Assembly: GCA_034211175.1 (NCBI GenBank)
Contig: JAXHUH010000188.1
Span: forward strand, 1 to 27,387
Source of the DNA: JAXHUH01 sp034211175
GTDB lineage: Bacteria; Actinomycetota; Acidimicrobiia; Acidimicrobiales; CAIXPF01
Direction of reading: 5' to 3'
DNA: 27,387 nt
In this document: positions 18,796 to 26,184 of the stretch, one piece after another
How the letters are laid out: every line of letters begins with the position of its first letter
How positions within the stretch are numbered: position 1 is the stretch's first letter
Translations under genes and position numbers: made by a program
The notes under the pieces: generated by a model
What the model was told of the DNA's origin: nothing
Databases searched by the model: none
The model's input: the letters and a program-made list of their open reading frames with translations, nothing else

Positions 18796-19440
18796 TCACG
18801 TGTCCGCGTCGCGCAGGTGGGCCTCCTCGCCGTGGCGGTCGAAGATCGAGATGATCTCGGCCGGTCCGCCGTAGCCGGCGAACCAGTGGGGCGTCATCGT
18901 GTCGAAGTCGGCCGCCTGGCCCTCGTGGACGAGGTGCTCGCGATCGCCGAGGAACAGCCGCACGGTGCCCTCGAGGACGTAGAACCAGTCGCGGCCCGGG
19001 TGGACCCGGGGCGACGGTCGGTCCTTCGAGGCGGGGATGCGGGTCTTGGTGACGACGCGGCCCGACGGGTCGTTGGGCCGGTTCAGGTGCCAGTGGACCC
19101 GCCCGCCGACCTCGTCGCGGGCGGGGCGGATCACGACATCCGCGTCGTCGGCGTCGGCCAGGAGCTCGTCGACGCTGGTGCCGAGGGCGCGGGCGAGGGC
19201 GACGAGCTGGTCGAGTGCCAGGCGCCGGTTGCCCGTCTCGATGCGGCTGATGGTCGAGGCGCCGATGAGCGATCGGCGGGCGAGTTCGTCGAGTGACCAA
19301 CCCCGTGCCTGGCGGAGGCTGCGCAGGCGCCGACGGGCGGTGTCCTCCAAGGCGACGCCCGAGGGGCCGTGGCCGCCCGGGCCGACGGCGTGCTCGTGGT
19401 GGTGAGCGTCGTGATCACGAGAGCCTTGCGCCATCGGCAT
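18796..19440 (-). CDS. XRE-family regulator with cupin domain and His-rich N-terminus
   Basis: 214 residues. The N-terminus SRDHDAHHHEHAVGPGGHG is His-rich and could bind metal. Then comes an HTH_3/XRE helix-turn-helix (about 35-92: RRLRSLRQARGWSLDELARR, GASTISRIETGNRRLALDQL), and a C-terminal cupin (about 130-210: RVHPGRDWFYVLEGTVRLFL, PHWFAGYGG). Such proteins sense a small molecule through the cupin and control nearby genes. The ATG at 19440 is chosen; a second ATG two codons on is possible. The start codon lies within an inverted repeat that may be its own operator. Convergent with the 2TM gene. Ligand unknown. Confidence 0.85.
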   Translation of the reverse strand: MPMAQGSRDHDAHHHEHAVGPGGHGPSGVALEDTARRRLRSLRQARGWSLDELARRSLIGASTISRIETGNRRLALDQLVALARALGTSVDELLADADDADVVIRPARDEVGGRVHWHLNRPNDPSGRVVTKTRIPASKDRPSPRVHPGRDWFYVLEGTVRLFLGDREHLVHEGQAADFDTMTPHWFAGYGGPAEIISIFDRHGEEAHLRDADT

Positions 19441-19451
19441 GATCTTATGCC
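19436..19451. promoter_or_regulatory. Inverted repeat over the start of the His-rich XRE regulator
   Basis: GGCAT, six bases, ATGCC: a 16-bp interrupted palindrome covering the start codon. The position suits negative autoregulation by the encoded helix-turn-helix protein (inference). Confidence 0.45.
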
Positions 19452-19502
19452 GTTGGCGCTGGCCACGGCGCGTGCCCGGCGGGGTGGGGCGGGCCGCTCC
19501 GG

Positions 19503-20075
19503 TCAGGTCCGCTGTGCGGCACCGGCCGGGCCCGCGTGCCCGTCGAGTGCCCGCCAGAACACGGTCGTGTCGCAGAACCGCCCGTCGGGCCACAGCGCGT
19601 AGTCGGGGATCACGCCGCTGCGTTGCCAGCCGAGCCGGGTGTAGAGGCGGTCGGCGTCGCTGCCGGTGACGGTGTCGAGCACGAGGAGCGTCCGACCGCA
19701 GGTGCGGGCGACGTCCTCGGTGGCCACCATGAGCGCGGCGCCGATGCCACGGCGCCGACCGCGGCGATGGACCAGCATCTTGGCCACGTCGGCGCGGTGG
19801 GGCTGGTTCTCCGGCTGGTCGAGCCCGAGCTGGACGGTGCCGACGAGGCCGACGGCATCCTCGGCGACGATGAGCGCCCGGGCGCCGCGTGCGACGTCGT
19901 CGGCGACCGAGCGCCAGAAGGCCGCGGCCCGCTCGGCGCTCAGCGGGTGCATGAAGCTGACCGACGCACCGCCGTCGACGCAGTCGACCAGGACCTCGAC
20001 GAGCCCGGCGAGGTCCTCGTCGGACACCTCGTCCACGCGGCGGATCGCGACGGTGTCGCGGGTGGCATCGGACAC
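19503..20075 (-). CDS. GNAT-family N-acetyltransferase
   Basis: About 190 residues. Seen: VAIRRVDEVSDEDLAGLVEV (strand 1/helix 1), ALIVAEDAVGLVGTVQLGLD, and the acetyl-CoA pyrophosphate loop in VHRRGRRRGIGAALM (R-x-x-G-x-G/A), then LLVLDTVTGSDADRLYTRLGW, the motif B region. It transfers an acetyl group from acetyl-CoA to an amine; the substrate cannot be read, but this branch includes antibiotic and small-amine acetyltransferases. The GTG at 20075 is chosen because AGGAGG ends 5 bases upstream; an alternative GTG at 20081 overlaps the upstream regulator stop as GTGA. Either way it is translationally coupled to the XRE-cupin gene and is probably its target. Confidence 0.85.
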   Translation of the reverse strand: MSDATRDTVAIRRVDEVSDEDLAGLVEVLVDCVDGGASVSFMHPLSAERAAAFWRSVADDVARGARALIVAEDAVGLVGTVQLGLDQPENQPHRADVAKMLVHRRGRRRGIGAALMVATEDVARTCGRTLLVLDTVTGSDADRLYTRLGWQRSGVIPDYALWPDGRFCDTTVFWRALDGHAGPAGAAQRT

Positions 20076-20077
20076 GC

Positions 20078-20713
20078 TCACCTCCTGGTCGGCGGCTCGT
20101 GGACGAGCGCGACGACGTAGCGGGTCGGCTGATCGGTCGGGTTCTCGAACGCGGTGGGCTCGTCGAGGACGAGCGCCAGGCAGTCGCCGCGGCGCAGGTG
20201 GTGGCGGTCGGCGCCCACGCTGACGACGATCTCGCCGTCGAGGACCCAGACCTGCTGGTGGACGCGCCGTTCGCGGGGCACGGTCTCGTAGGCCACGTGG
20301 GCCCGCGGCGGGAAGGTGACGTCGACCAGCTGGATCGGGGTGTCGGCGGTCGGGGAGACGTTGCGGCGGACGTAGCCCGAGCCGGGGTCGCGCCACGTCG
20401 GTTGGTCGCCGTGGCGGGCGATCGGTCCGTCCGCCGGTGCCGGCCGCTCGAACAGCGAGGCGAGGGAGACGTCGAGCCCCGCGGCGAGCTTCTCCAGCAC
20501 GACGGCCGTGGGGCTCGACTCCCCGCGCTCGATCAGCGAGATCATCGAACGGCTGACGCCGCACCGGTGGGCGAGCGCGTCGAGCGACAGGCCCCGGGAC
20601 GCCCGCAGGTCCCGCACCGTGCGGGCCAGGTCGCGGTGGAGCCGGCTGGCGGCGTCGTCGGCGTCGTCGGCGTCGGGTTCGTGCGTCTCGCCCCGGGCGT
20701 CGGCTGCGGCCAC
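20078..20713 (-). CDS. XRE-family regulator with cupin sensor domain
   Basis: 211 residues. An acidic N-terminus (EPDADDADDAA) is followed by the HTH (about 28-86: DLRASRGLSLDALAHRCGVS, RSMISLIERGESSPTAVVLE) and a C-terminal cupin (about 120-205: VDVTFPPRAHVAYETVPRER, VWVLDGEIVVSVGADRHHLR). It starts with GTG at 20713. Related proteins (PuuR/ClgR-like XRE-cupins) repress amine or amino-acid catabolism genes until ligand binds. The coupled downstream GNAT gene is the obvious target. A perfect 14-bp palindrome 34 bases upstream is a candidate operator. Ligand unknown. Confidence 0.87.
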   Translation of the reverse strand: MAAADARGETHEPDADDADDAASRLHRDLARTVRDLRASRGLSLDALAHRCGVSRSMISLIERGESSPTAVVLEKLAAGLDVSLASLFERPAPADGPIARHGDQPTWRDPGSGYVRRNVSPTADTPIQLVDVTFPPRAHVAYETVPRERRVHQQVWVLDGEIVVSVGADRHHLRRGDCLALVLDEPTAFENPTDQPTRYVVALVHEPPTRR

Positions 20714-20746
20714 GCCGACGACTGTAGGTAGATGATGGACGACCTG

Positions 20747-20760
20747 TCCAACATGTTGGA
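20747..20760. promoter_or_regulatory. Perfect palindromic operator candidate
   Basis: TCCAACATGTTGGA is a perfect 14-bp palindrome, AT-richer than its surroundings, 34 bases upstream of the XRE-cupin GTG. It overlaps a TTGGAC hexamer (minus strand) resembling a -35 box. The likely binding site of the adjacent regulator, controlling itself and the GNAT gene. Confidence 0.6.
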
Positions 20761-20814
20761 GGCTTGGTGACGCGTTTGCTGCTTCGGTCGATGTGCCTCG
20801 AGCGGTGCAGCCGT

Positions 20815-21969
20815 TCAGCCGGCGGTGTTGCGCGTCAGCTGGCGGCGCCGCAGCTGCGCGGCGAGTTGGTCGCGCAGCGCCACCGGTCGCTCTGCCGGGC
20901 GCGAGCCCCAGTCGTAGACCACGACCGTTCCGGCCACGACGTCGTGCAGACCGCGACGCTCACGGCCGACGACCACCGACACGAGCGCCGGTGCGAGGAC
21001 GATCGTGGAGATCGGCAACGCCAACGCCCGGACCAGCGCACGCCGGCTCTCGACCGGCTCGCCGTCGCGGCGGACCACGGCGAGGCCGGCGATCGCCATC
21101 ACCGGCGTGCGGCCGATCAGGGCCACGGGGAACCAGAACCAGGCCAGCATCCACGCCAGGAGCAGCGCCCGCTCGAACAGGTGGCCCGACCCGATGGTCA
21201 CGTCGAGCCCGGTGATCGTCCCGACGACGTGGAGCATGGCGGCGCCGACGAACCCGAACGACGTGAGCGAGCCGAAGACGTCGGCGGTGAACGCCAGGAG
21301 CCGCGTGATCGGCCCGCCGTAGTGGCCGGTGATCCGGCGCCGCCGCAGCTCCCGGTCGGCGAGGTCCGCGGTGAGCGGGCCGTCGGTCGACGCCGTCAGC
21401 GTCGGGGGCGCTTCGGGGCGCGGCCCGGTCCGCCGCAGGAACCGGTCGGCGACGGCCTCGGTGGCGGTGTCGAGCCGCACGAGCTGACGCCGCACCAGAT
21501 CGAGGCCCGACCCGGCGACGTCCTGCGCCGCACCGGCCGTGAGCTGGGCCATGTCGACCCGGGCGACGAGGTCGTCGAGGTCGAGGCGGTTGGCGATGGC
21601 GTTGACGTCGAGGCGGTCGATGAGGAGGTCGAGGTCGAGGCGGTTGGCGATGGCGTCGAGGTCCAGGCGGTCGATGAGGAGGTCGAGGTCGAGGCGGTCG
21701 GCGATGGCGTCCAGGTCGAGGCGATCGACGATGGCCTCGAGGTCCAGGTCTGCGGCGATGGCGTTCACGTCGACGGCGTCGACGAGGTCGTTCGTATCGA
21801 TCGTCCGCAGCACCGCCGGCGCCACCCGACCGACCACCCCGGCGATGAGGCCCCGCCTGGCCGCGTCCCGGCGTTGCTCGACGGCCTCGTCGGAGGGACC
21901 GCTCACGCCGGTCTCGCCGGTCCGGTCGGTCTCGTCGCTCGACGTACCCGGGGCCAGAGGGTCGACCAC
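20815..21969 (-). CDS. RDD-family membrane protein with LD nonapeptide repeats
   Basis: 384 residues. Residues about 58-144 are a run of nine-residue units with pattern DRLDLDAIA / NRLDLDLLI, predicted to form short amphipathic helices or a solenoid. Residues about 215-345 are an RDD domain with hydrophobic segments (ITRLLAFTADVFGSLTSFGF, LLLAWMLAWFWFPVALIG, ALALPISTIVLAPALVSVV) and the conserved RRGLHDVVAGTVVV signature near its end. RDD proteins are putative membrane transport or permeability proteins; some relate to Na+ resistance. The start is GTG 21969. The repeat is encoded by 54-bp DNA repeats, pointing to recent expansion. The C-terminus is polar. The role of the repeat is unknown; it may be a cytosolic interaction module. 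Confidence 0.82.
   Translation of the reverse strand: MVDPLAPGTSSDETDRTGETGVSGPSDEAVEQRRDAARRGLIAGVVGRVAPAVLRTIDTNDLVDAVDVNAIAADLDLEAIVDRLDLDAIADRLDLDLLIDRLDLDAIANRLDLDLLIDRLDVNAIANRLDLDDLVARVDMAQLTAGAAQDVAGSGLDLVRRQLVRLDTATEAVADRFLRRTGPRPEAPPTLTASTDGPLTADLADRELRRRRITGHYGGPITRLLAFTADVFGSLTSFGFVGAAMLHVVGTITGLDVTIGSGHLFERALLLAWMLAWFWFPVALIGRTPVMAIAGLAVVRRDGEPVESRRALVRALALPISTIVLAPALVSVVVGRERRGLHDVVAGTVVVYDWGSRPAERPVALRDQLAAQLRRRQLTRNTAG
21577..21738. repeat. 54-bp tandem DNA repeat inside the RDD gene
   Basis: Units begin at 21577, 21631 and 21685, each starting GAGGTCGAGGCGG; the first two are nearly identical, the third diverges. Each 54-bp unit equals two 9-codon peptide repeats, so the frame is kept. 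Confidence 0.85.
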
Positions 21970-22107
21970 GGCCGGAGACTAGTCCCGGAGCCCTCCGACG
22001 GCCGGGGCCGGGCGTGCATCGCCGGCATCCTCGACGAGTGCCCTGAACGGGCGTAGTGTCCGGGCGCGCGTTCAGCGTTCGCGCAATGGCTGACGGGAGG
22101 GGAAGCC

Positions 22108-22416
22108 ATGGACATCGGAAGCCTGATCGCCGTGCTGCTGCTCGGCTTCGTGGCCGGCGCCATCGGCCGGGCACTCGTGCCCAACGATGCGTTCCGCCAC
22201 ATGAGCGGGTGGAAGTCGTGGGCGACGTCGACGGTGCTGGGCCTGCTCGGCTCGCTCGCCGGGTACTGGATCTTCACCGGGCTGTTCGGCATCGGTGACT
22301 CCGACCGCTTCGACTGGGGCGGCATCATCGGCGCCATCATCGGGGCGGTCATCGTCGTCGCCCTGGCGTCGTGGCTGCTCAAGCGCACGGGCGCGGCCCG
22401 CTCCATCCCGACCTGA
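22108..22416 (+). CDS. GlsB/YeaQ/YmgE family stress-response membrane protein
   Basis: 102 residues with three Gly-rich hydrophobic segments: IGSLIAVLLLGFVAGAIGRA (4-23), WATSTVLGLLGSLAGYWIFT (about 38-57) and WGGIIGAIIGAVIVVALASW (about 70-89). This is the 'transglycosylase-associated' family fold (PF04226), small inner-membrane proteins induced by envelope or acid stress; mechanism unknown. ATG 22108 has GGGAGGGG about 6 bases upstream. Transcribed alone; its promoter must lie in the 138-base gap to the divergent RDD gene, in which I see no confident boxes. Convergent with the DUF1801 gene. Confidence 0.88.
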   Translation: MDIGSLIAVLLLGFVAGAIGRALVPNDAFRHMSGWKSWATSTVLGLLGSLAGYWIFTGLFGIGDSDRFDWGGIIGAIIGAVIVVALASWLLKRTGAARSIPT

Positions 22417-22452
22417 ACCGGGCCCCGCAGCCCGTCCACACCATTCCGACGG

Positions 22453-22806
22453 TCACGGCGACACGGCGCGCCGGACCACGTCGCGGATGTCGTCGGTCGG
22501 CAGCTCGTCCCCGAAGCGGAACTTGATGCTGGCCTTGTTCGTCGGGATCCCGGGATGCCGTTCGACGAACGCCGCGATGTGGTCCGGCGACGTCGTCGTC
22601 AGCGTGACGCCGTCCTTGCGGCCCGCGTTGAGACCGACGTGGCGCTTGCCGACCTTGTACAGCGGGATCTTGTAGGAGATCACGACCCGCGCGTCGGGCA
22701 CCTCGTCGAGGACGAGCGTGTGCAGCCGGTCGAACAGCTCGCGGTGCTCGGGCCCGAGCGCGTCGATGTAGGCCCGCACCTCGTCGTTCAGGTCGTCGGT
22801 CGGCAT
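22453..22806 (-). CDS. DUF1801 domain protein
   Basis: 117 residues. Seen: EVRAYIDALGPEHRELFDRL, VISYKIPLYKVGKRHVGLNA, and KASIKFRFGDELPTDDI, the YdhG/DUF1801 pattern (SufE-like small alpha/beta fold). Function unknown in most bacteria. ATG 22806 matches the family start. Separated by 58 bases from the sulfatase-like gene upstream on the same strand. Confidence 0.8.
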   Translation of the reverse strand: MPTDDLNDEVRAYIDALGPEHRELFDRLHTLVLDEVPDARVVISYKIPLYKVGKRHVGLNAGRKDGVTLTTTSPDHIAAFVERHPGIPTNKASIKFRFGDELPTDDIRDVVRRAVSP

Positions 22807-22864
22807 CGTCCTCGCTCCCGGGTCATCGTGGTCACGTGATGATGACGGAACGGCGGCCGCCGGC

Positions 22865-24691
22865 TCATCTCCCCGACGGATCGTCGCCGGTCTCCTCGTC
22901 ACTGGTCTCGTCGCTCGGTGTCTCGTGCCCCGTGGTGGGCCCGTCGAGGTGCAGCGAGGCGAGGTCGAAGCACGCGAGGACGCGGGCGACGCGGCGACGG
23001 TCGCCGTGGATCGTCGCGGACCCTGCCGCGACCGCGGCCGCGAGGGTGGCCCGGCCCGTGCGCACGTCGGCCCACGTCGAGCCGTCCAGCTCGACCGCCA
23101 GGGAGGTGTCGGCGCCGGTCGTGGGCACGGCCACCGCGTGGCGTACGTGGAGGCCGGCGGTCCCGTCGGGGAGTCGGAACGCCAGCTCGTCGTCGACGGC
23201 GATCGCCCGGGTCGGGTCGAGGAGCACCCGGAGCGAGTGGACGTGGGTCCCGGGATCGGCCCGGCGCACCTCGTCGGGGTCGAGCCCTGGCGTGGTCGGC
23301 GCCGCCAGCGTGCCGTCGAGCTCGCCGGCCCGGGTGAGGCACCAGTTCCTGACGTTGGCCGCGATCGTGGCCCGGGCGATGGTGCGGAGGACCTCGGCGA
23401 GCAGTGCCCGGTCCTCGTCGGCCGCGGGGTCGACCCGAGCTCCGGTGCCGGGCCCCGCCTCGTCGGTCCGGGCCCGCACGAGCCAGGTCGCCAGCTCGAG
23501 CGCCCACCGCACGTCGCCGTCGTCGAGCGCCTCCCCGACCCGGGCCCGGACCTCGGTGCGACCGCCGAACCCGTCGATGAGTCGCCGTGCCCGCTCGGCG
23601 GGCGGCAGCGGGAACAGCTGCTGCTCGTCACCGTCGAACCACCCCCGGATCCCGTTGTGGATCTGCTGGGTGTGGTGCTCGGCGAGCCCGTAGAACGGAC
23701 GTGTCAGGTACGACTCGTCGAACACGGCCGGCAGCTGGACCACATGGGCGAGCTCGGCCCTCGTGAGGCCCCGGTTCATGCCCCGGACCGTCTGGTCCCA
23801 CAGGAACTGCAGTGCGTCCCGGTAGCGGGTCACCTCCCGGGTGATCCGCGCCGCTCCGGAGATCGGCGGCCCGTGTGCGCCGAGCAGGTGCCCGGCGCCG
23901 AGCCCGAGCAGGTGGTCCAGCCCCCGGACCTGGACCATCGGGTCGCGGTACTCCTGGCCCCGGATCCCGAACACGTTGTAGAGCGCCGGCCACACCAGGT
24001 TGTTCACGCACACGCCGAGGTCGGGGAACCAGATGGTGAGCGAGTCGTCGGTGTCCGACGGGGCCGGCGTCAGCTCGACGCGCAGGCCGGCGATCACGGC
24101 GGTCGTCGGCCGGTCGACCGTGTGGGTCGGCGGGACGTGGCCCGGTGTGTGCGGGGCGTGCTCGTCGAGGCGGGCGGCCGGCGCGAGCCCGACGTGGACC
24201 AGGGCGTCGGGGCCGGTCGCCGGGAGGGCCGTGCCGAACTGGTGGGTGAACCCCCGGGCGTCGGCCGGTCGGGTCTCGGGACGGGCGGCGCGTGTGTTGG
24301 CGTCGAGGCGGGCGTGGCCCCAGATGGCGAGGCGTTCGAGGGGGCCCTCGGCCGCGAGCGCCGCCGTGCCGCTCACGTAGTGGGAGTGGGTGAAGACGAC
24401 GGCGACGATCTCGCGGTCGGTCACCTCGCGGAAGGTGGCGAGCGCCGAGGCCATCTCCTCGACGCTCGCCCCGGTGTCGATGGCGACGAGCCCGTCGGGC
24501 CCCTCGATGACGTGCTGGTTGGAGAGCCCGTTGCCGACCAGGCACCAGACGCCGTCGCGCACCGTGTGCAGGCGGAGGGCCAGGCGCTCACCGTGGGCGA
24601 TCAGGTCCCGGTGGGCGACCCGGCCGGCCGCGTCGGTCGTGACGTCCGCCGGGTCGGTGCTGAAGCTGGCGGGAACGTGGTTCGGGCCCAT
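22865..24691 (-). CDS. Alkyl-sulfatase-like metallo-beta-lactamase protein, divergent active site
   Basis: 608 residues with the SdsA1/alkyl-sulfatase architecture: metallo-beta-lactamase domain (about 40-290), dimerisation region (about 300-430, AVFDESYLTRPFYGLAEHHT, GWFDGDEQQLFPLPP), and an SCP2-like C-terminal domain (about 480-590, DDELAFRLPDGTAGLHVRHA, IHGDRRRVARVLACFD). Seen: the first metal motif is THSHYVSG (H102, H104), where SdsA1 has HxHxDH; the second region reads VNNLVWPALYNVFGIRG rather than the Glu-containing ENL...HNLYTLRG; a later His is kept in GAHGPPI. So several zinc ligands are replaced: either a subfamily with altered metal use or loss of sulfatase activity. No signal peptide. 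ATG 24691 is chosen. Confidence 0.8.
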   Translation of the reverse strand: MGPNHVPASFSTDPADVTTDAAGRVAHRDLIAHGERLALRLHTVRDGVWCLVGNGLSNQHVIEGPDGLVAIDTGASVEEMASALATFREVTDREIVAVVFTHSHYVSGTAALAAEGPLERLAIWGHARLDANTRAARPETRPADARGFTHQFGTALPATGPDALVHVGLAPAARLDEHAPHTPGHVPPTHTVDRPTTAVIAGLRVELTPAPSDTDDSLTIWFPDLGVCVNNLVWPALYNVFGIRGQEYRDPMVQVRGLDHLLGLGAGHLLGAHGPPISGAARITREVTRYRDALQFLWDQTVRGMNRGLTRAELAHVVQLPAVFDESYLTRPFYGLAEHHTQQIHNGIRGWFDGDEQQLFPLPPAERARRLIDGFGGRTEVRARVGEALDDGDVRWALELATWLVRARTDEAGPGTGARVDPAADEDRALLAEVLRTIARATIAANVRNWCLTRAGELDGTLAAPTTPGLDPDEVRRADPGTHVHSLRVLLDPTRAIAVDDELAFRLPDGTAGLHVRHAVAVPTTGADTSLAVELDGSTWADVRTGRATLAAAVAAGSATIHGDRRRVARVLACFDLASLHLDGPTTGHETPSDETSDEETGDDPSGR

Positions 24692-24716
24692 GCGCCGATC
24701 GTGGCCGTGGCCGGCC

Positions 24717-26138
24717 TCACCCGCCAGCGCGGCCGTGATCCCCGCTCGGTGGCCCATGCGCCGACGGGTGCTGCGGTGCCGATGGGGGCCGGTCGCTCGG
24801 CGACGGGCGGTCGGGCGACGGCTGACCCCGACCGCCGGACGACGTCGCGGTCCGCGCGGCCATGCCCCGCGGGCGGATCCCGGTGGTGACGCGCTCGGCC
24901 TCGATGTCCAGCCGGTGCTCACTGCGGCGGAACCACGTCACGTAGCGGTCGCTGAGCCACGCCGCGGTGGCGCCGTGGGCGAACACGCTGACCACGACGG
25001 TGATCGATGCGACGCGCACGATCAGCGGCGCGTCGACGAGCCCGGACTCCTCGACGATGGTCAGCGCGAACACGATCGATGCCAGGCCCCGGGGCCCGAA
25101 CCAGCCCGTGAACGCGATCGTCGCCGGCGCGGCCCGACTGCCGAGCATCGAGATGGTGACCGGTGCCATCCGGACCGCGGTGAGGCTCAGGACCGCGTAG
25201 GTGATGGTCGCGACATCGGTCTCGGTGAGCGCCGGACCGACGACCACGGCGGCGAACACGAAGAACGTCACCGCGCTCAGGACCTGGCCGACCTCCTCGA
25301 GCAGCAGCACCGTCTCGTGCGCCCGGCTCCCGAGCAGGCGACCGTAGAGGAGACCGGCGACGAACGCTCCGATGAAGCCGCTCCCGCCGAGCTCGTCGGT
25401 CACTGCGTACGCGAGCGCGGCGGCTGCGGGCGGGACCACCTGGGCCCACTCCTCGGCGAGCCAGCCACGTGCGGTGGACGCGACGAGGAGCGTGGCGACG
25501 AGCGCGGCGATGGCGACGCCCACGGCGACGCCGATGCCGACCTCCTCGACCAGGTCGACGAGGATCCCGCCGTCGATGCTCGGCGTCTCCTCGAGCGTCG
25601 CCATCGCCGCGGCCGTGAACAGGAGCGGGACGCAGATCCCGTCGTTGAGGCCGCTCTCGACGTTGAGGCCCTGGCGGATGCGGGACGGGATCCGACGGTC
25701 GGACACGACGGCTTGGCCGAGCGCGGCGTCGGTCGGCGCGAGGAGCACGGCGAGGACGGCCGCGGAGAACAGGTCGAGACCGGGGAACAGGCCGAGCGCG
25801 GCGACGGTGCCGAGCGCGATCGTCAGCGGCAGGCCGATCAGGAGCAGCCGCAGGGGGATCCCCGCCTCGCGCCGCAGCGCACGGGTGTCGATGGCCGACG
25901 CATCGGCGAAGAGCACGGCGGCCAGCGTGATCTCCGCCAGGGCCCGCACCGCGGACGAGTCGATCTCCGCAGCGAACCATCCGAAGCCGTCGTCGCCGAG
26001 GACGAAGCCGGCGACCAGGAAGAGCATCGCCGCGGTCAGGGGGAGGTGGGCGAGGCGTCGCGACACGACGGCGTAGGCGAGGAGCGCGAGTGCGATCAGC
26101 GCGATGTCCCAACCGGCCACGCCCACATCATGTCCCAC
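24717..26138 (-). CDS. CPA1-type cation:proton antiporter
   Basis: 473 residues with about 12 hydrophobic segments. Seen: LAPTDAALGQAVVSD (the TD motif of the ion-translocation site), VESGLNDGICVPLLF (the ND motif typical of CPA1), and GWFGPRGLASIVFAL (conserved Arg helix). It exchanges Na+ or K+ for H+ across the cytoplasmic membrane, for pH and salt balance. After the last membrane helix comes a polar tail (YVTWFRRSEHRL) and about 55 residues of Ser/Pro/Arg-rich low-complexity sequence, probably disordered. The start is GTG 26138. It precedes the sulfatase-like gene with a gap of only 25 bases, so they may be co-transcribed. Confidence 0.9.
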   Translation of the reverse strand: MGHDVGVAGWDIALIALALLAYAVVSRRLAHLPLTAAMLFLVAGFVLGDDGFGWFAAEIDSSAVRALAEITLAAVLFADASAIDTRALRREAGIPLRLLLIGLPLTIALGTVAALGLFPGLDLFSAAVLAVLLAPTDAALGQAVVSDRRIPSRIRQGLNVESGLNDGICVPLLFTAAAMATLEETPSIDGGILVDLVEEVGIGVAVGVAIAALVATLLVASTARGWLAEEWAQVVPPAAAALAYAVTDELGGSGFIGAFVAGLLYGRLLGSRAHETVLLLEEVGQVLSAVTFFVFAAVVVGPALTETDVATITYAVLSLTAVRMAPVTISMLGSRAAPATIAFTGWFGPRGLASIVFALTIVEESGLVDAPLIVRVASITVVVSVFAHGATAAWLSDRYVTWFRRSEHRLDIEAERVTTGIRPRGMAARTATSSGGRGQPSPDRPSPSDRPPSAPQHPSAHGPPSGDHGRAGG

Positions 26139-26184
26139 CGTCGCTCCGGTGGCGGCGCATCGTGACCGGGCCCGGCGGCCGGGT

